From Dendrolimus kikuchii (lineage: Eukaryota > Arthropoda > Insecta > Lepidoptera > Lasiocampidae): a stretch of DNA of 64,000 nt. The stretch covers positions 13,655,001-13,719,000 of the forward strand of contig CM034398.1 in assembly GCA_019925095.2 (NCBI GenBank), read 5' to 3'. Under the pieces are notes generated by a model, which saw nothing but the letters and a program-made list of their open reading frames with translations, did not search any database and was not told the origin of the DNA. Shown here piece by piece: positions 23,713-35,900 of the stretch (position 1 is the first letter of the stretch; the number at the start of each line of letters is the position of its first letter). The translations under genes were made by a program, and so were the position numbers.

Positions 23713-23842
23713 GGCCGGTTCCTATATCTTACTATTCACTCACCCAACCGTCAGTTGAATTGTGACATTATTTGTATGGAGCTTATGTCAAATTTTAAGC
23801 TATGGTAAGGTAAATGAACTCTATAAGATATAGGAACCAGCC
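23713..23842. repeat. Short MITE with inverted ends
   Basis: A 130-bp sequence starts GGCCGGTTCCTATATCTTA and ends with its near-inverse TAAGATATAGGAACCAGCC (18 of 19). It is non-coding and lies between the YqaJ-like and THAP-like pseudogenes. Confidence 0.6.
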
Positions 23843-23889
23843 ATTAGTGGACTTATCATGAATAAAGTAAAATTGTTCATGGAAAGAGT

Positions 23890-24790
23890 ATTTATTTACA
23901 TATTTTTTATTTGTATGAAAGATTTGATCTAGATGTGTTGAGTGGAATGGTGACAGTGAGGACTCGTGTGAGTAACGGATGAAGTATATAAAGACAGAGT
24001 GTCACAGTGACTTCTTCCATTATTAATTTCTTTGAAACTTTGCTTATACTGGATCCAGATGGCCTTAATGATTTCACAGAATATTTCACTTAAAATGGAA
24101 ATGAAGAAACTGATTTTTGTGAAGACTACTAGTGATCCTGCCTGGTCCACAGTCTGGCTTAGCTTAATACTGGATTGAGTAGCTTCTATATTTATGTGTC
24201 ATCAGTACTTAAACAGATTTATTTGCTGTTCTAAGACCTTGTAAACCTTCTTCCTGGGGTAAAACTGAAAATAAATTGACAATATTATTATTAGATTGTT
24301 TCAAGAAAATTAATATTAGGACTACATACTATTAATGTAAGAACCTGTGGTTGTGTTAGAAGTATTTTCAAGAATTAAACTAGCACCACTGGTACTGGCT
24401 AATACAGTACTACTTTCAACTGATTTATTTACACACTTTCTTAATAGCATCATCTTTTCTTTTTTATTGTATATAATTATAAGGTCGATTTAGACTGCTA
24501 CAAGTTCGCTTTCTTCTATCTGTCTTACAATCAAATTTACTAGGTAAACAGCTTGGTTTCAAACGTAAGTGTGATACAGATCCCATTATTTGATATTATA
24601 CGTAATTTTCCATATCATTTGGTAACGTAGAATTATAAATAGGGCTGATAAACACTTACATCAAAATGATCTTCACAAAAATGTGGCCACTTTCTCCTCA
24701 TTTGTTTACCCCTTAGACACGTAAAAAAACAGTTTCTGTGGTGTTTTTATCGTTGTACTGATACACTGCGGTACTGTACAGTGTTTGTAA
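23890..24790 (-). pseudogene. THAP zinc-finger protein, decayed
   Basis: Right to left: CTVPQCISTTIKTPQKLFFY (24783-24730), a frameshift, then RRKWPHFCEDHFDV followed by a GTAAGTG donor near 24660. This gives the THAP C-x4-C ... C-x2-H zinc ligands. Downstream blocks ESSTVLASTSGASL (about 24440-24370) and IEATQSSIKLSQTVDQAGS (about 24195-24130) look like the Ser/Thr-rich tail of such proteins. THAP domains bind DNA and occur in host factors and in P-element and Kolobok transposases. Stops and shifts show it is not functional. Confidence 0.5.
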
Positions 24791-25052
24791 TAATTAGTAT
24801 TCATTTATTATTATGTATTTTTTAAACTTTTGATAACACTTCAACCAAACAGATGTTTGTTTTGCACACCGTGACGTCATGCGAGACGCCATGACAGCTT
24901 GACGCGTTTTCGTTACGAAATGTCAAAATATTTATAAAATTCCTAAATAAAATATGTTCATGTTGTTTTTTTACTGAAATATTAATATTTTGGCTAAAAT
25001 AGACCATAAGGCACAATATAAACCTGTTTCTCAAAAAGTGACAACGGAAAGC

Positions 25053-27910
25053 TGGGCCTACCCAGTCGAATTCGAGAACCTGGAGTCGCAGGCAGAGCAC
25101 ATGCGCAAGACCCTGACGAGGGTTTGCGACGCGGCGATGCCTCGCGTCTCCAAGCGGCAGCCTCCGTGCAAGCAGGTCCACTGGTGGACCGAGGAGCTGG
25201 GCGAGATGCGAAAGGCAGTTCGCATCATCAGCCACAGGCTCAAACGCTGCAGGGCGCGCCGTCCTCCGGACTACGTCGCGGAAAATGGACTCGTGGGAGA
25301 GTTTAGGGAGGCCAGAAAGGCCCTTTCGATTGCAATACTGCAAGCGAAAGCCCGGGCTCGGGCCGAGCTCCTCGAGACGCTCGATCGGGACCCTTGGGGG
25401 TGTCCGTACCGTGGGGCCCGCAACACGTTGCGGCCTTGCACATCCACGGTCACGGAAACGCTCGAACCCGAGGTGCTCCGGTCGGTTATCGACGGGCTCT
25501 TCCCGGATCCGGGAAACTTCACCCCCCCCAGTATGGGTCCACCCGTTCCCGACACTCCCACGGACGAGGAGCCTCACTCCATCTCCGAGGGGGAACTAGA
25601 CGTTGCCCTGGACCGGCTCCGGGGCAGGAAGACGGCACCGGGACCCGACGGGGTTCCAGGTCGACTCCTCTTCCTGGCCGCTAAACATCTACGCGGCCAG
25701 CTGCGGGAACTGTTCGAAGCCTGTATTCGCGCAGGTCGGCTCCCGTCGCAATGGAAGGAGGGTCGTTTGTGCCTGATTCCCAAGGGAGGTCGGCCTCCCA
25801 ACGATCCGTCCGCCTTCAGGCCCATAGTGCTGCTGAACGAGGTCGCTAAGGTCTTCGAAAAGATCTTGGCGGAGCGGCTCGTGAAGCATCTCGACACTGT
25901 GGAGCCGGGGCTTTCAGAAACGCAGTTCGGGTTTCGGCGGAGGCGCTCCACGATGGACGCCTTCGAGACGCTGCGAACGTCAACGGACGAAGCCGTCCAA
26001 GCGAAGGATGTCGTTCTTGCGGTGTCGCTAGATATAGCGAACGCCTTTAACAGCCTCCCTCATGAGACAATCAGGGAGGGGCTCCGCGCGCATGGAGTCC
26101 CCCCGTACCTCACGAGGCTGTTGGGCGCGTACCTGCAGGATCGACATATCCTTTGGGAGGGCGGTGAGTCCGGCAATCCCGAGGTAGGTCGTCGACGCGT
26201 CGCGTGCGGCGTTCCACAGGGGTCGGTCCTCGGGCCGATTCTTTGGAACGTAGGTTATGACTGGATCCTTCGGGTTCCGGTCCTACCCGGGGTAGGGCTG
26301 ATCTGCTTTGCGGACGACACCCTACTCACGGCACGCGCTGCGTCATTTGCGGAATCCGTGGACGTCGCTAACGCCGGGTTGGCGATTGTCGTAGATCGAA
26401 TAGCTAGGCTGGGCTTGAGGGTCTCCCCCGCGAAAACGGAGGCCATCATGTTCCATAGGAAATTTCGCAATCCCCCCGCGGACTTGACCGTTTCGGTCCA
26501 AGGGGTGGCCATTAGAGTAGGGCCCCAAATGAAATATCTGGGGCTAGTTCTCGATGGGAAATGGCTGTTCAAAGCGCACTTTGAGCAGCTAGTTCCCAAA
26601 CTCGTCAAATCCGCGGGCGCACTCTCGAGGCTGCTTCCCAACGTAGGGGGCCCGGGAGGTGCGACGCGGAAACTTTACTCTGGCATCCTGAGGAGTATGG
26701 CACTGTACGGTGCACCCGTCTGGTCCATTGCACTTCACCGCCACAACAGAACCCTGCTGCAACGGGCGCAGCAGGTTCTGGCCGTGAGGACCATACGGGG
26801 GTATCGCACAGTGTCGCGGATGGCGGCCACCCTCCTGGCAGGCGATCCGCCCTGGCATCTCCAGGCGGACGTCCTGACAGTGGTGCGCCGCACCCGGCAG
26901 GATGCCCTAGCTAGAGGCCTGACCTTCTGTCAGGTCGAAATCGAGGCGATCAGGAAGCGGGAAACCGCCTCCATGATCGCCGTCTGGTCTCAAGAGCTCG
27001 ACAACCCTGCGGCCTATGGCGGCTACACGGTGGATGCAATCAGGCCACAGCTGACGGAATGGGTCAACCGCACCAGCGGCACCCTGACCTTCAGGACGAC
27101 ACAGATACTTACCGGACACGGATGTTTCGATAAGTATCTGTGTCGCATTGTGGGCTGCTTGCCTTCCCCGGACTGCCGCCAGTGCGGCGCGCCCGACACG
27201 GCGTTACACACGCTTGTCGAGTGCGCCGCATGGGCGCCGCAGCGTTTCGAACTTGAGACGCACGTAGGTCCAGTCGACTCGCTCTGCGACTTGGTCAAGG
27301 CCATGCTGCAGAGCAGCGACAATTGGGGGGCTGCGGTTACTTTTTGCGAGACAGTAATGTCACTCAAGGAGGCCGCAGAACGAGACAGGGAGAGAAGTCC
27401 TGCAGCGCGTGCCAATGCGTCTTCTCGAGGTCGCCGGCCTTCAGCTGGCACCCGGAGAGGCAGGTACGCGCATTACTTCCCTCCCTGAGTTAGGTTCCGT
27501 TTACCGCGGGGGGCCTTTAGCTTGCTAGGAAGAGCAAAGGACCTTCTACCCCCGCACAACGAAGTGGGGTGTGTTCTCCCAGGGCACACTCCAGGCACTT
27601 TATTGCGCTGGATCGGCTGGGCGTAACTATGTTCTAAATCTCAGCCTTTCCAACACATTCAAAGCGCAGGGTCGTCAGGGAGGAGGGGGTTTTTAGTGGG
27701 TATTGGGGTTGCTCGCCCGTGCAGCAACGCTCGGAGTCTTCCACACTATTCTGTGACGTCGATCGCGGACGGAGCGCTGCCAAGAGCATACTATTGCTGC
27801 AGTGTTATCGCCCCCGACCGACGCGTGTCGTTCCCCTAGCAACGACCCAGTTTGTGCGTAAATCGGTTAAGCATTTTCCCTCGCCTCAAAACAAAAAAAA
27901 AAAAAAAAAA
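25053..27910 (+). mobile_element. R1-like non-LTR retrotransposon, 5' truncated, intact RT frame
   Basis: The frame 24990-27488 (832 codons) is open, but its first 20 or so codons are AT-rich flanking DNA; the GC-rich element starts near 25053. The endonuclease is missing. RT motifs: TQFGFRRRRSTMDAF (residue about 312), VSLDIANAFNS (about 345), CGVPQGSVLGPILWN, the catalytic FADDT (about 438, F in place of Y) and MKYLGLVLD. The C-terminus has a CCHC knuckle (CRQCG...HTLVEC, residues about 728-746), as in R1-clade ORF2. The 3' UTR carries GTTTTTAGTGGGTAT and a poly(A) at 27892-27910. The lack of stops suggests a fairly recent insertion. Confidence 0.85.
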
Positions 27911-28609
27911 CAGGTGCGCGGGTCCCTCCAGGTTTGTCCAGCCTGAGACGAGCAGCGTCGCGATCTCGTCGCGGCCGTCGGGGCGGATTTCTCCCTTCCG
28001 GCCGTGGTAAAGGCCATGGTCGGGAGCGCCGACGCGTGGGACGCAGCTGCCTCCTTCTGCGAAACCGTCATGTCCGCAAAGGAGGCGGCGGAGCGGGAGA
28101 GAGAGCAATCCGCCACGCTACCCTCCCGCCAGAGCCGGTGGCGGCGTCGTAGGGTCGTCTATGACGACTTCCAGCCGCCGTAGGCTACGGCCGAGCGGGC
28201 GACCGGTGGGGAAACCGGACCTACCCGCACATAAAGGCCGGAGAGGAGGGACGCGCGCCGATCCGCGCGCCCCCTTTCACCTCGCGGTGAGGTAGCGGAG
28301 CCGGAGAGACCCAGATCTCCAGCTACCAAATGGTGAGGCCAACCCGCAAAGAGGCCGGCCGCCGTTCATCCGGACCGGTGGTGAATGCGCGAGCGAACCC
28401 ACAGCCCGGACAAAGGACGCTCGGGATCGGACAGGGGTTTTAGTGGGTATCCCTAACCGCGGCGTGGCAATAACATCTCGCATCTCAACGTGGGGTGCTA
28501 GTGCCACTCCGACCTGGCGAATCCGAACTCACGGGCCGCGACCTTTCCCCCTCGCGCGGCCTACGATCCTCAAACGGATTTCCCCTGTATAATAAAAATT
28601 AAAAAAAAA
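27911..28609 (+). mobile_element. R1-like LINE tail, second unit
   Basis: It starts at a CAGGTGCGCGGG motif directly after the first poly(A). The frame to TAG at about 28181 ends an ORF2 (VVKAMVGSADAWDAAASFCE, then MSAKEAAERERE), similar to but distinct from the first unit's C-terminus. The 3' UTR (TTTTAGTGGGTATCCCTAAC; CCTCAAACGGATTTCCCC) ends in poly(A) at about 28601-28609. Confidence 0.75.
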
Positions 28610-29064
28610 CAGGTGCGCGGGGCCCCTAGGGGTATAGGGGTTCTCACTCACCCGCACATGCCGGCGAGATGAGAGCGAGAGTGTTCCGCGCGAGCTCATC
28701 TCTCTTCCCGTGGGGCGCGTTAGAAACCGCCTCACGGATTACACCTAGTTGTAGCCGGGGGATACGTCCCCTGGCATAGGAAGAGGCCCAGTGAGGGGCG
28801 CCCACGCCTGCCAGGGCACGCGGAGTTGGGAAGACCGCATTCACGTAGCCCTGGCATAAGGCGCAGGATAGAACACCCAGGGGTTTTAGTGGGTATCCCT
28901 AACTGGGGCGTGGCAATAGCATGGCACCGGTTCTGACCGGGCACGCTAGTGCCACCCCCGATCTGGCGAATCCCACACACTCACACGGGTCGCAAACCCC
29001 AGGCTTCTGTGCCTGTCGCGGCTTAGTCCTCAAACGGATTTCCCCTGGCCAAAAAAAAAAAAGT
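28610..29064 (+). mobile_element. R1-like LINE tail, third unit
   Basis: It begins with the same CAGGTGCGCGGG motif after the second poly(A), has only 3' UTR (TTTTAGTGGGTATCCCTAAC; CTAGTGCCACCCCCGATCTG; CCTCAAACGGATTTCCCC) and ends in its own poly(A) at about 29051-29061. Confidence 0.7.
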
Positions 29065-29194
29065 TTAGGTGACAGATGCTGAGGTGTTAAATGTCAATGT
29101 TTTCGTCCGGCAGCCAATATTTTGCTAAAAACAATTTTTGTGTTTTCTGGTCATCGCCATAAACCTTGCCTTTTCCACACCTGACGTTGGCAGT

Positions 29195-29232
29195 AATGGT
29201 GGTTTGACCAAGAACAAGCCTCTTGCCAAAAA
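29195..29232 (+). repeat. Short shared repeat (with 38878-38915)
   Basis: GACCAAGAACAAGCCTCTTG CCAAAAAA is present here and again at about 38878, followed in both places by a GAAAA-GTGAA sequence. It is a small dispersed insertion of unknown class. Confidence 0.45.
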
Positions 29233-29429
29233 AACGAAAAGTGAATATTTTGCTACGTTATTAGCCATAATAGCTAACTGAAATCTTTCTTTCTTGCTTT
29301 TTAAGGAATTTAATTAGTATACAGGAATACATAATTTAAACGTTATTCATTCTATAGTCGATACATTGAGTTATAAATACGTAGTACACAGAGCTCAATG
29401 AGAGGATATTAAAAACAATTTGTCTGAAA

Positions 29430-30071
29430 ATGGGAGCTCTTTTAATCTGGAATTATTTACTACTGATTTTGGTAACGGCTTTTCTGCTCAGAGTTGTATT
29501 TTTGATTTATTTTATAATTACAAACAATTGTAAAATTCGAAGAGATTCGTCTTTGAGAACTATCATATGTATAGGATCAGGTGGTCATACTACTGAAATG
29601 CTACGACTAACGAAAAGCTTTGATTTGAATAAATATTCTCCACGCTTGTATATGATGGCTGATAATGATGTGAACAGTGAAAAAAAGGTTCATGATACTG
29701 AGAATGGAAGAAAGTATTATACTATAAACAGGGTACCTAGAAGTAGAAATGTAAAACAATCATTTAGCTCTTCCATGATAAGTACTTTTTATGCTATGAT
29801 GCAAACTATTCCAATTGTGTATAATTTTAAACCTGATGTTGTTCTTTGCAATGGCCCAGGGACCTGCTTCCCAATTTGTATTGTAGCATTTATATTGAGA
29901 TGTTTATTTCTATTGGACTGTAGAATAGTGTTTATTGAAAGTATTTGTAGAGTAAGAACTATGTCATTAACTGGAAAAGTACTGCAATACTTTGCAGATG
30001 TAATTATTGTACAGTGGCCACAGCTGAGAAATGTGTGTTTTCGAGCAAAGTATTTTGGGAGACTAACATAA
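29430..30071 (+). CDS. ALG14: UDP-N-acetylglucosamine transferase subunit ALG14
   Basis: A complete 213-codon single-exon gene, the usual length of ALG14 (about 200-240 aa). Residues about 5-30 form the N-terminal membrane anchor. CIGSGGHTTEMLRL (residues about 47-60) is the hallmark glycine-rich loop, PDVVLCNGPGTCFPICIVAF (about 134-153) and FIESICRVRTMSLTGK (about 167-182) are further conserved blocks. In eukaryotes ALG14 is the ER-membrane partner that recruits the catalytic subunit ALG13; together they add the second GlcNAc to dolichol-PP-GlcNAc in N-glycan precursor synthesis. The start is the first Met before the hydrophobic anchor. An AATAAA lies near 30189. It is flanked by R1-like tails on the left and is convergent with the PPxY-motif gene on the right. 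No defects are visible. Confidence 0.95.
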   Translation: MGALLIWNYLLLILVTAFLLRVVFLIYFIITNNCKIRRDSSLRTIICIGSGGHTTEMLRLTKSFDLNKYSPRLYMMADNDVNSEKKVHDTENGRKYYTINRVPRSRNVKQSFSSSMISTFYAMMQTIPIVYNFKPDVVLCNGPGTCFPICIVAFILRCLFLLDCRIVFIESICRVRTMSLTGKVLQYFADVIIVQWPQLRNVCFRAKYFGRLT

Positions 30072-32980
30072 TCTTGTAACATGAATATTATTGCAATTAG
30101 GACATAGAAGATAAGTTCTTATCACCAAATGATAAGAAAAATGAAATGTGACTTTTCTTTGAAACTTTATACCATGAAAACAGTTATAAAATAAATATAA
30201 CACAAATTTTAGAAAGGTTTTTATTAATAGCCCTAGGGAGATCAGTATACAAATTTTCACATTTCAGTATGTATTTTTACTTTTGACTATGTTGGCATGT
30301 CATAATACTTATATTTTTGTTGTTATAATTTCAAACAGTAATTTTTTCATACATAATTTGTAAATAAGGTAGCAAAATAAATCTGGTCCAAAATAGGTTT
30401 CCTCTTATTTTCCATAACCAATTGAAATTATACTTTAACAAAAACAATAGAATAGGGTGTAGTTGACAGACTAAATCAATTGCAATATTTGTATCATTGG
30501 ACAAAATGGACTGTTTCCTTTGCCTGCCATTGTGGTGAATACTACTACTACTCATAAGTGAGTTGTGCGAGTAATTGATTTAACTCATCACTGAGTTGAA
30601 TCACATAGAAATTGAAGCCACTTTAGAATTTGTATGAGAGCAAGTTATAAGGCCACAAATAGTGTATTATATTATAAACATTAATTAAAATTAATTCTAT
30701 CATGACATTTTAAAAGTATGATAATAACGTTTTACTTGTTTTAGAATCTATTATCAAATGTGTCGCCTAGTTGACCTGCAGATTTGCTTTCATACTGAGG
30801 GGGGACATTCAGAATATTTAATGTAGCATTCTGACCTCATCTTGAAATTATGCAAAAGCTGGTTGTTCCTACATTGTCTAAAAGAAAAAATTTAAATCTT
30901 GAAAACAATTTTCCTTTACATATATTCATGAATAACTTCATATGAGACTCAATACACAGGCCACTTGCATAATGCTGGCATTTGAAGCTAATATACTATA
31001 CAGGCAAACAAAGACAGCCATTCATTTTTCCTAATTTTGTTAAGAATAAATTGGTTAACTCATAAATCTGTGTAAGTAATAACTCTATCTCTAGTTCTAT
31101 GTACTGTTGCTAACTTAACATTTCACATGCATTTAACTTGATTCGAACATTTAGTACTCTCCTAAAACCTTCACATTATCTGAAAAAAGAGTAAACCTAA
31201 TTCAGTATATTATGGAATAATTTTAGGAGATTATTAAACATTTTATTATATAAACATGTCCAATTGAATGAAAAATACTAAATTGACAACAGTGGGCCTA
31301 CTGTGTTCTTTAAGGCTATCACAAATACTGCATTCAAGTACTGCTAATAAAAGCTATCCTAGCAGTATTTAAATGCAATCCTACTTCAATAAAGTTAATA
31401 TTAAGATCTCACTTAGTTAGCCAGTGCGAGTCTAAATGAACCTTTATTTATGTAACAATCTTTTATTAGCAATTTGAGTAGTAAAATAATATATTTTAGT
31501 CTCAACAATAAAATACATTCCCACATAATGTTTACCCATGCATGAACCATTTGTTTTTCTGTATGAAATTATATTTGTTATGCAATTATTGAACTTAACC
31601 AGATATTATATATATAAACACCAGTTATTATAAGGGGCTACATGAATAAACATTGATATTATTCAATTATTGATGATAATGATTGATAAGAAACTATAAA
31701 CACATTTTTATATACATAATTCAATCCACAATTAAATTGGTGCTTTGAACATTGTACAAAATAATCAATTTGAATTGCACTTTGTTTACCTTTTATATAT
31801 CTAAATAAAATAGTATTTCATTAATATTTAGTTTTATTGTAAAAAACCAACCAGTCCAACTTCATTCCTATATATTCATAATTATTTTCTATTCTAAAAA
31901 TGTGCTAAGTGACTACGCATACTATAGTGATAATTTTTTCAATAACAAAAAGAAAGGCACTTGACACATTTATCAAGACAATTCACAAGGTCACATATGT
32001 TATTCTACTATGCATATGACTGTCTTTATGTACACACTACTTTCTAGTGTCTATATTAACTTGATAGCTAAAACAAATAAAAAAATTACCCTGACCAATA
32101 TCATTGACCCCATTAACACCATATATATGGATTATATATACATCCAAATGCTGAAATTCATTTTTCCTACATTAGACACACCTAACATCCTGTTACCTCC
32201 CAAATATGACTCAGGAAAATTTGTTATTTACATATCATAGTTTGAAAACTATGTGTTACAGTAATTGGCAACAATACCATTGTATATTCATCAGTCTTTA
32301 CAACAATAATTCGACAATTTGAGAAAAAATAAACAGAAGTACATATTATAAAACCAACTTTCACCCTAGTCAAAATAACACTCATGTAGTTTTTTTACTT
32401 TGTTCATTTTAAAATTAGTACATAGAAGAAATAATTTAGATTTTTTCATGTTAGGCACACTTTAAAGTTATGAAATCTGAGACAATATACTGAAACATAC
32501 ATATATAAATGCTGAGCAATTAATTGATGGTCTACATTAGGAATTTCACACCAAAATCTTTACAAAAATAATCCGCATTTTAGAAACTACTTTTAAATAC
32601 TTGTCGATTTGATATTATAAAATGCTTTAGTATAAATGCTTAAAATATTTGCTCTACCAACTGGAATATCTGATTTCAATTACATTTAAGGCATTTCACT
32701 TGACATCATAATAGCTATTTATATAATACCAAAGTTACTAGTCATTAACTGTATGACCACAATTCTTCAAAGCATGTCTTCAAACTCCTCACTCTTCAAG
32801 TTATATATTTAAATAGATACCCCTTACTTGATATAATAACAATATTGCTAACAAATCAATTTTTAGGCACATCCAAGAAGAACTAAGTTAAATCACTATA
32901 CATCTAAAATATAAGTACAAAAGGAAGAATTAAGTTTGTCTTACAAATCTAAATAAACAAGTTATAAGTACAGTTGGTTT
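30072..32980. other. AT-rich intergenic region / probable 3' UTRs
   Basis: It lies between the convergent ALG14 and PPxY-gene stops. It is AT-rich with several AATAAA signals. No frame has a recognised family signature. Part is likely 3' UTR of the minus-strand gene. Confidence 0.4.
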
Positions 32981-35900
32981 TCATGGTTTACTATTATCTG
33001 TACTGTCTAATTGAGTGCTAGTATCTTGTCTATCACCAGCTTTGTCATCTCTTGTTTTCTCATCATCAATCAGGTACATAGCCTCATCATATGTTGGAGG
33101 AGGTGGTTCAGAACTAGATGGTTGAGGTTTACTGGTTGCTGCATTCGCTAATAAGGCATCATAGGAAGGAGGTAGAGTAGCACTTGATGCAGTGCGAGGT
33201 ACTTGTCCACTGTATGCTTGTTCAGCTTGAACTGCCGCCATATCCTAAAAAGAAATTGAACAACAATAGTGATACAACTCAGTACATTACACAATGGTGG
33301 TCTGGAGGCTTCAATCACAAATGGACTGATATAAGAGAACCTCAAGCAGTAGACAAAAAGGTTTTTGCCAAACTGCTGAGTGAAAGGCTAGATTCAGGAA
33401 GGTCTCCTTGATACACTGTTAGTATGGCCATTCTATAACCCAATTACTATTTTTTATTGTCCAATATTAACTAAGCATCTGCTGGTATGTAAAGAAATAT
33501 GTTACTTTCTGAAGTAGAACTTCTAATTTAAAAAAAACGGGGGGGGGAGGTAATAGGATTTTTTCTGTCACGAAAAAGCGTTACGACGTGCGGAGGGCAC
33601 TGGAGGGGGTCAGTTTTTTTGTTTGATAAAATAAAATATGTTTAAATAAAAAATGCATCAATTAAAATGTACCTAACGTAACCAAATCATAATTTGCAGT
33701 AAACCTGCGAAAAATCGAAATGTGTGTTGGGATACATAGTAGAAATGAAACTTCAACAGACAAGTGGAAAAACGAATTGCAATGGACAAGTGGAAAAACA
33801 AATGGCAACGGACAAGTGGCACGAATTGCAACAAAATTTTAATTGAAGTTTTACGGGCAGATTGATAATGTACTTGTCCAAATTGAAAACCTCCCTGTAA
33901 AACTTCAAGTTAAAATTTTGTTGCGATTCGTTTCTCTACTTGTCCGTTGCTATTCGTTTTTCCACTTATCTGTTGCCATTCGCTTTTCCACTTGTCTGAT
34001 GCTATTTGTTTTTTCACTAATACATTGCCATTCGTTTTTCCACTTGTCCATTGCGATTCGTTTTTCCACTTGTCCGTTGAAGTTTAATTTCTACTATGTG
34101 TCCCAGCACACATTTTTTTAGTATTACTATTAAACTACCTGTAATATTATTAATTATAAATATGCCATATCTGTTAATTGAAGCTATTTAAAAAAACAAC
34201 TGGAATCTCTATTAATATTATAAATGCGAAAGTAACTCTGTCTATTTGTTCCATTATCACGGAAAAACTACTGGACCGATTTGGCTGAAACTCAATATAT
34301 ATATATTCGATGCCGAGGATGTACATAGGATACTTTTTATCCCGAAAAATGGGATAGTTTCCGGGATAAAAATATATTTTTCTCTCTGTTTGTTATCCTT
34401 TTATGGAAAGACTGCTGGACCGATTTGGCTGCAATTCGGTACATATGTAATTTTAATACCGAGAGTGGCCAAGGGATACTTTTTATCCCAGATAATGGGA
34501 TAGATTTATGTAAAGGTTATCCCGGAAACTAAAATAGGTTTTGTGATTTTGTCCATTTCGTCCACTTGATCCACTGGACCCACTGGATCCACCGGGTCCT
34601 CTGGGTCTACTGGCTCCACTTGGTCCACTGGGCTCACTTGGTCAACTTAGTCCATGGGTCCATTGGGTGAATTGGATTCACTGGGTCCACTTGGTCCATG
34701 TTATCTATCATGATCTGTCATTTATGTAGTTTACAGATAGATGGGGGTGGTATAGTTTGCGATCTAAAATGAAGTGGATCTTCCAGGGCAAATGCATAAA
34801 AATTTAATACAATGTAACCTATACGCCTGCTCTTTAAACAAGAGATACGCACTAGAGGTTGACCCGCGATACAGCCGCGGGTTAAATTCTAGTACACTAT
34901 ATATAAACAATGGAGAACACCATGCAATTTTTTTTAGATTTGTTGTCTATTTGTTCAGAATTTATGTAAAAACTACTGGGCCCATTTCGATGCGGTTTTT
35001 CCTGATCTACATCAAATTCCTAGACTTCAAATCTGCGCTACTTTTTTATCCTGGATATTCTGTGGGAATTATTTAAAATGGCCAGATTAAAAAAAAACGA
35101 ATTCCAATGGGTTTTTTTCACTGACCAATAGCAAATTTTATGTAATAAAATGTGTGATATTTTTTATCCTGGGTATTTTCCCAGGAGCGGTTTTAAGGTT
35201 TTTGTATATATAAAAATTACACGGAAAACTCAGTCAATCAAAAATTCAATATTGATGATCTAAATCAGCATTTCTCAACCACTTCCGACTTTGATGTAGT
35301 CATAAAGTCTGAAACTTTGAAAAGAATCTCGTCCAAGCCAGCACGCAAACATTCTCCTTTTCTTTTTAGTCGATTTACTGACAGTGATGTTAAGAAAGCT
35401 GTGAAATCCATTACATCAAATGCTGTCGGTAGTGATAGCATTAGTCGCAACATGATCCTACCCATACTGGATGTCTTTAATCCTATCCTTACTCATATCC
35501 TTAATACATCCATAACCTCTTGTGTATTCCCAGTTGCCTGGAAGGAAGCCCAGGTTACTCCTCTTCCAAAGAAACCCAATCCCGCTTTCTTTTCTCAATT
35601 TCATCCTATTTCCATACTACCTTTCCTTTCCAAAGTTCTCGAACGCTTAGTTCATCAGCAGCTAAGTGTTTTCCTGAACCGTAATTCAAACCTTTTGAAT
35701 CCTTACCAGTCTGGTTTTCATCCTGGCCACAGCACCACCACAGCCCTCATTAAAATTACAGATGACATCCGGCGTGGCATGGACAATGGCTTACTAACTA
35801 TGCTATCGCTGCTCGATTTCCGCAGTGCTTTCAATAATGTCGACTTTGAAGTGTTACTGGGCATCCTACGCTCTATTAACAGATCTCCTGAAGTAATCGA

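Larger units (their letters stand above)
22238..24879. mobile_element. Candidate two-gene TIR element (SWIM/YqaJ + THAP)
   Basis: TGACGTCATAGTGTGCAAAA at 22238 continues to 22261 and is matched in inverse at 24856-24879 (21 of 24). Between them lie a rightward SWIM/YqaJ-type pseudogene and a leftward THAP-type pseudogene, each starting next to one inverted repeat. No target duplication was identified and the outer limits are not certain. It may be a decayed DNA transposon, or two gene copies sharing a promoter motif. Confidence 0.45.

Noticed and set aside
24822..25577. 251-codon minus-strand frame
   Set aside because: It spans the junction of host DNA and the antisense of the R1-like ORF2; it has no domain and is a shadow frame.
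27023..27451. Minus-strand frames over the R1-like element
   Set aside because: They are antisense shadows of a GC-rich coding region with clear RT motifs on the plus strand.
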